Assembly (NCBI GenBank): GCA_963717195.1
Contig: CAVQVR010000021.1
Coordinates: forward strand, 930,001-994,000
Direction of reading: 5' to 3'
Origin: JACDAE01 sp963717195
Lineage (GTDB): Bacteria > Chloroflexota > Ktedonobacteria > Ktedonobacterales > Ktedonobacteraceae
Length of the DNA: 64,000 nucleotides
Part shown: positions 60,732 through 64,000 of the stretch, in pieces
Numbering within the stretch: the first letter of the stretch is position 1
How the letters are laid out: the number at the start of each line of letters is the position of its first letter
Program-made: the position numbers and the translations under genes
Notes under the pieces: model-generated
Database searches by the model: none
The model's input: only the letters and a program-made list of their open reading frames with translations
Told to the model about the DNA's origin: nothing

Positions 60732-61349
60732 ATGTCTTTCGATATCATAAAAGGTATGGCAACCACCCTGAAAAATATAGGACGGAAACCTACCACCATC
60801 TCATTTCCGGAAGAGGAGCGCGATCTAGCACCACGTTTTCGTGGGCGGCATGTATTGCACCGCTACGATAATGGCATGGAGCGCTGCGTAGGCTGTTACC
60901 TCTGCGCGGGCGCATGTCCCGCAGATGCAATCTACATCGAGGCCCAGGAGAACACCGAGGAACTGCGCGTCTCGCCCGGCGAGCGCTACGCTAAAGTCTT
61001 CGATGTTAACATGCTACGCTGTATCTTCTGCGGCTATTGCCAGGCGGCTTGCCCAACAGGAGCAATCACGCTGGAGAATGGATATAAGCTGGCCTCCTTC
61101 CGTCCAGAGGACATGGTCTATCATAAGGAACAACTGCTCGAACCAGAGGGACAGTCAACCATTGGCTCGAATGAGGTATGGGCCGAGCCTGCACCTCAGG
61201 AAGCTGCGCAGCCTGTTCCACAGGAAGCCCACGTCTTCGATGGCTCTCAGGCCAGTGCAGCCGCTGTAGGTCTGGGCAACTATCAAACTGAACGTCATGT
61301 ACTGTTCACGAATGAAGAGCAGGATGAAGACAGAAGGAAACTGGAATGA
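60732..61349 (+). CDS. nuoI: NADH-quinone oxidoreductase subunit I
   Basis: 205 residues with two [4Fe-4S] clusters (N6a/b): CVGCYLCAGACP and CIFCGYCQAACP, with GRHVLHRYDNG before them. The C-terminus has a long Ala/Pro/Glu-rich extension (about residues 140-205) beyond the usual end. The stop overlaps the nuoJ start (ATGA at 61346-61349). It begins 20 bp after the toxin gene. Confidence 0.95.
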   Translation: MSFDIIKGMATTLKNIGRKPTTISFPEEERDLAPRFRGRHVLHRYDNGMERCVGCYLCAGACPADAIYIEAQENTEELRVSPGERYAKVFDVNMLRCIFCGYCQAACPTGAITLENGYKLASFRPEDMVYHKEQLLEPEGQSTIGSNEVWAEPAPQEAAQPVPQEAHVFDGSQASAAAVGLGNYQTERHVLFTNEEQDEDRRKLE

Positions 61350-61873
61350 TTGCCATACAAATATCATTTTTCGTGCTGGCGGTTGCCACCATAGCCTCTT
61401 CGATAGGGGTTATTGCGTTTAAAAATGCTGTGTATAGCGCCTTGAGTCTGATTCTGACGCTGCTATTTCTGGCAATGTTCTATCTACAGTTGGGCGCAAT
61501 GTTTATCGCCATCGTGCAAATTCTCATTTATGCCGGCGCTATTATGGTTCTCTTCCTGTTCGTGGTCACAATGCTGGCACCCGATGAAGCTGGTGAGACA
61601 CGAGATCGTATTCCCTGGCAACGTATCCTTGGCATTATTCTTGGTGTGGTGCTCGTCGGCGCTTTGAGTATCCTGATCTTCTCGGGGAATGCACAGAACA
61701 TCGGTGTACACGCCCAGGGTGGCAGCCTCGCAGCCGCTGTAGGGAAGAATGATCAGAATGTTGAGGCATTTGGAAATGCACTCTTCCATGGCTTCCTGTT
61801 TCCTTTTGAGGTTACCAGTCTGCTGATCGTTATTTCTATTCTTGGAGCGCTCGTCTTTGGTCGTAGAGCGTAG
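61346..61873 (+). CDS. nuoJ: NADH-quinone oxidoreductase subunit J
   Basis: 175 residues with about five membrane helices. The conserved stretch is AMFIAIVQILIYAGAIMVLFLF. It is part of the proton-translocating membrane arm. Coupled to nuoI by a 4-base overlap. Confidence 0.94.
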   Translation: MIAIQISFFVLAVATIASSIGVIAFKNAVYSALSLILTLLFLAMFYLQLGAMFIAIVQILIYAGAIMVLFLFVVTMLAPDEAGETRDRIPWQRILGIILGVVLVGALSILIFSGNAQNIGVHAQGGSLAAAVGKNDQNVEAFGNALFHGFLFPFEVTSLLIVISILGALVFGRRA

Positions 61874-61901
61874 AAAGTAAACGATAGGAGGAAACCAAAC
61901 G

Positions 61902-62222
61902 ATGCCCAATCCATCAACGTTAATGCCGCTCTCTGCTTATCTTACGGTGAGTGCACTTATGTTTGCTATCGGTGCCCTCGGTGTACTGATTCGCCGTAAC
62001 CCACTGATTATATTCATGTCAATTGAACTGATGCTTAATGCCGTCAATCTATCATTTGTGGCTTTCTCAACATTTCTCAATTCAGCGGATGGACAGATGT
62101 TCGTCTTTATCGTCCTGACCGTGGCTGCGGCTGAAGTTGTGGTCGGTTTGGCACTTATCGTCTCTATCTTCCGCACACGCCGCAATATCGATGTTGACGA
62201 GATGAACGTATTGCGAGGCTAA
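61902..62222 (+). CDS. nuoK: NADH-quinone oxidoreductase subunit K
   Basis: 106 residues and three helices, with the family sequence IFMSIELMLNAVNLSFVAF carrying the conserved membrane Glu, and AEVVVGLALIV. AGGAGGAAA precedes the ATG. nuoL starts 1 base after its stop. Confidence 0.95.
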   Translation: MPNPSTLMPLSAYLTVSALMFAIGALGVLIRRNPLIIFMSIELMLNAVNLSFVAFSTFLNSADGQMFVFIVLTVAAAEVVVGLALIVSIFRTRRNIDVDEMNVLRG

Positions 62223-62223
62223 T

Positions 62224-64000
62224 ATGACAAACCTAAGCCTGCTAGTGCTGCTGCTGCCCTTGCTGGGATTCATCATCCTGGGTACACTGGGTCGGCTGCT
62301 GCCGCGAAGGGCCATTCTTACGATTGCCTGGGGAGCCTGTGGACTGGCTTTTCTGTTCGCTCTCTTCAATTTCCTTAACATGCTGGGTACACCTGTATCG
62401 GCACGCGTAAGTGACGCTGTTTTCTATAACTGGGTCACCTCAGGCTCCTTTTCGCTGAACTTTGGCCTGCTGCTTGATCCACTTACGACAACAATGCTGC
62501 TGGTCGTGACGGGCGTTGGCCTGCTGATTCATATCTATTCAGCAGGATACATGGAGGATGATCCGGGGTTCTGGCGCTTTTTCGCCTTCCTGAACTTCTT
62601 TATTTTCGCAATGGTCATGCTGGTCACTGCCGATAACTTCCTCTTCCTGCTGGTCGGTTGGGGACTGGTTGGCCTCGCTTCTTTCCTGCTGATCGGCTTC
62701 TGGTATGAACGTCGTACAGCGGTTGCTGCCGCTCGTAAGGCGCTTGTCATCAACGTAATTGGCGACTTCGGCTTGATGTTGGCAATTTTCCTGATCTTTG
62801 TCAATTATCACTTGTTAAGCTTCCTGGATTCACAGGGAATTGCTGGCGTGCTTGGCCATGTTAGCAACGTGGCATATGGAAGTGGTACAGCTACGGCAAT
62901 CGGTCTATTGCTCTTCGTCGCCTGTGCCGCCAAATCTGCGCAGTTGCCGCTCTATATGTGGTTGCCAGATGCAATGGAAGGCCCGACACCAGTCAGCGCA
63001 CTGATCCATGCCGCTACAATGGTGACCGCTGGTGTCTACCTGGTTGCCCGTGCTAATCCTTTGTTCGAGAATGCTCCAGTTGCTCTAGGAGTTGTGGCAG
63101 GTATCGGTGGTGCAACAGCACTCTTCGCGGCAACTATCGCCATCTTCCAGCTAGATATCAAGCGCGTCCTTGCCTATTCGACGATTAGTCAGCTTGGCTA
63201 CATGTTTATGGGCGAGGGTGTACATAACTACACGTCCGGTATCTTACATTTAACGACTCATGCATACTTTAAAGCGTTGCTCTTCCTCGGTGCGGGTGCG
63301 GTTATTCACTCACTTGCAGGTGAACAAGATATGCGCAAGATGGGAGGTCTACGTTCACGCTTGCCAATTACCTTCTGGACATTCTTGATCGCAGTTCTGG
63401 CAATCAGTGGTATACCTCCCTTCGCGGGCTTCTGGAGTAAAGATGAAATTCTTGGTTCAGTGCTGGCCTATGCGCAGAGTACTGGCAATTTCTGGGTCTA
63501 CCTCCTGTGGATCGTTGGCCTGTTGACAGTTGCGCTTACCGCCTTTTACATGTTCCGTCTCTTCTTTGGCATCTTCATGGGTAGTTATCGTGGCGCTACA
63601 GTAACTGCGGCTACGGACGAGGAACAGGATGAAGAGCCTGCTGTCGGTGCAGGCCATCATGCGGGTGCTGTACACTACAATCAGATTCATGAAGCTCCAC
63701 CGATAATGACTATACCATTGATTATCCTGGGCATACTCTCTATCATTGGTGGTTTTGTTGGTTCGTTGGCACTGCTGGGACCATGGGCATCGAAATGGCA
63801 TCCACTGGAAAGCTTCCTTGCCCCTGTCCAGGGTTTTAGCGCTGTGCAAGTGCCTGCCGTGTCCATTGGAACCAGTTGGATCTCTACCGGATTGAGCCTC
63901 GTGCTTGCCGTAGCTGGTTTTCTGCTGGCATGGCGTCTCTACAGACGCGGCTTCCAGTACAAAGAAAATCGTAATCCATTTTACCAGTTGGTACTGCATA
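62224..64000 (+). CDS. nuoL: NADH-quinone oxidoreductase subunit L, 3' partial
   Basis: 592 residues are visible before the window ends. This is an antiporter-like proton-pumping subunit: GLLLDPLTTTMLLVVTGVG, the pump Glu in VGWGLVGLASFLLIGFWY region, AKSAQLPLYMWLPDAMEGPTP with its conserved Lys, SALIHAATMVTAG, and LAYSTISQLGYM. A His/acidic loop near 470-490 (AGHHAGAVHY) is unusual but lies in a variable region. nuoM and nuoN should follow beyond the window. Confidence 0.95.
   Translation, partial: MTNLSLLVLLLPLLGFIILGTLGRLLPRRAILTIAWGACGLAFLFALFNFLNMLGTPVSARVSDAVFYNWVTSGSFSLNFGLLLDPLTTTMLLVVTGVGLLIHIYSAGYMEDDPGFWRFFAFLNFFIFAMVMLVTADNFLFLLVGWGLVGLASFLLIGFWYERRTAVAAARKALVINVIGDFGLMLAIFLIFVNYHLLSFLDSQGIAGVLGHVSNVAYGSGTATAIGLLLFVACAAKSAQLPLYMWLPDAMEGPTPVSALIHAATMVTAGVYLVARANPLFENAPVALGVVAGIGGATALFAATIAIFQLDIKRVLAYSTISQLGYMFMGEGVHNYTSGILHLTTHAYFKALLFLGAGAVIHSLAGEQDMRKMGGLRSRLPITFWTFLIAVLAISGIPPFAGFWSKDEILGSVLAYAQSTGNFWVYLLWIVGLLTVALTAFYMFRLFFGIFMGSYRGATVTAATDEEQDEEPAVGAGHHAGAVHYNQIHEAPPIMTIPLIILGILSIIGGFVGSLALLGPWASKWHPLESFLAPVQGFSAVQVPAVSIGTSWISTGLSLVLAVAGFLLAWRLYRRGFQYKENRNPFYQLVLH

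Overview
The window looks like an origin-proximal stretch of a Chloroflexota chromosome, most likely a Ktedonobacteria-type organism. This rests on gene content and style: a 14-subunit-type nuo operon with NuoEFG, several Hanks-type kinases with membrane tails, FHA and zinc-ribbon fusions, an archaeal-type AspRS under a T-box, many dispersed palindromic repeats, and an F420-type DDN-family enzyme. The genus cannot be fixed from sequence alone.

Layout. 1-2.2 kb: end of a GH133 glycogen-debranching enzyme. 2.2-3.7 kb: a non-coding array of 34 perfect DnaA boxes (TTATCCACA, either strand) in repeated modules, ending in an AT-rich segment flanked by DnaA-trio-like repeats; this is a very strong oriC candidate. 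4-7.5 kb: dnaG and the housekeeping sigma factor. 7.7-11.3 kb: small accessory genes, including a broken TIR gene and a zinc-ribbon gene with an amber codon. 11.8-15.1 kb: glycolytic operon gap-pgk-tpiA (minus strand). 15.3-20.2 kb: broken aminotransferase and methyltransferase, a rhodanese, fabI, two MITE copies with 8-bp target duplications and three parS-like sites, which fits origin proximity. 20.2-31.3 kb (mostly minus strand): T-box plus archaeal-type AspRS, Nudix, a PrsW-like membrane protease, dnaE, a zinc alcohol dehydrogenase, and an Nramp-like transporter behind an M-box Mg2+ riboswitch.

31.5-39.7 kb: a five-gene plus-strand cluster encoding a pseudokinase, an FAD/NAD(P)H oxidoreductase fused to two FHA domains and a zinc ribbon, a multi-[4Fe-4S] protein with two cyclic-nucleotide-binding domains, a His-rich (probably heme b) membrane protein and a zinc-ribbon membrane protein. 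It reads as an electron-transfer chain with built-in signalling inputs and is the best candidate here for an undescribed system. 39.8-43.7 kb: XRE-TPR regulator, a chain of very small coupled genes, an Mrr-type endonuclease, tRNA-Val and tRNA-Leu. 43.7-51.1 kb: glucosaminidase-like membrane protein, Ser/Thr kinase, miaA and several small genes. 51.5-64 kb: nuoABCDEFGH-(PIN toxin-antitoxin)-IJKL, with nuoL running off the end.

Six genes carry a single apparent frameshift or nonsense codon (TIR, zinc ribbon, aminotransferase, methyltransferase, nuoB, nuoH). Because two are core respiratory genes, sequencing or assembly error has to be considered alongside real decay.
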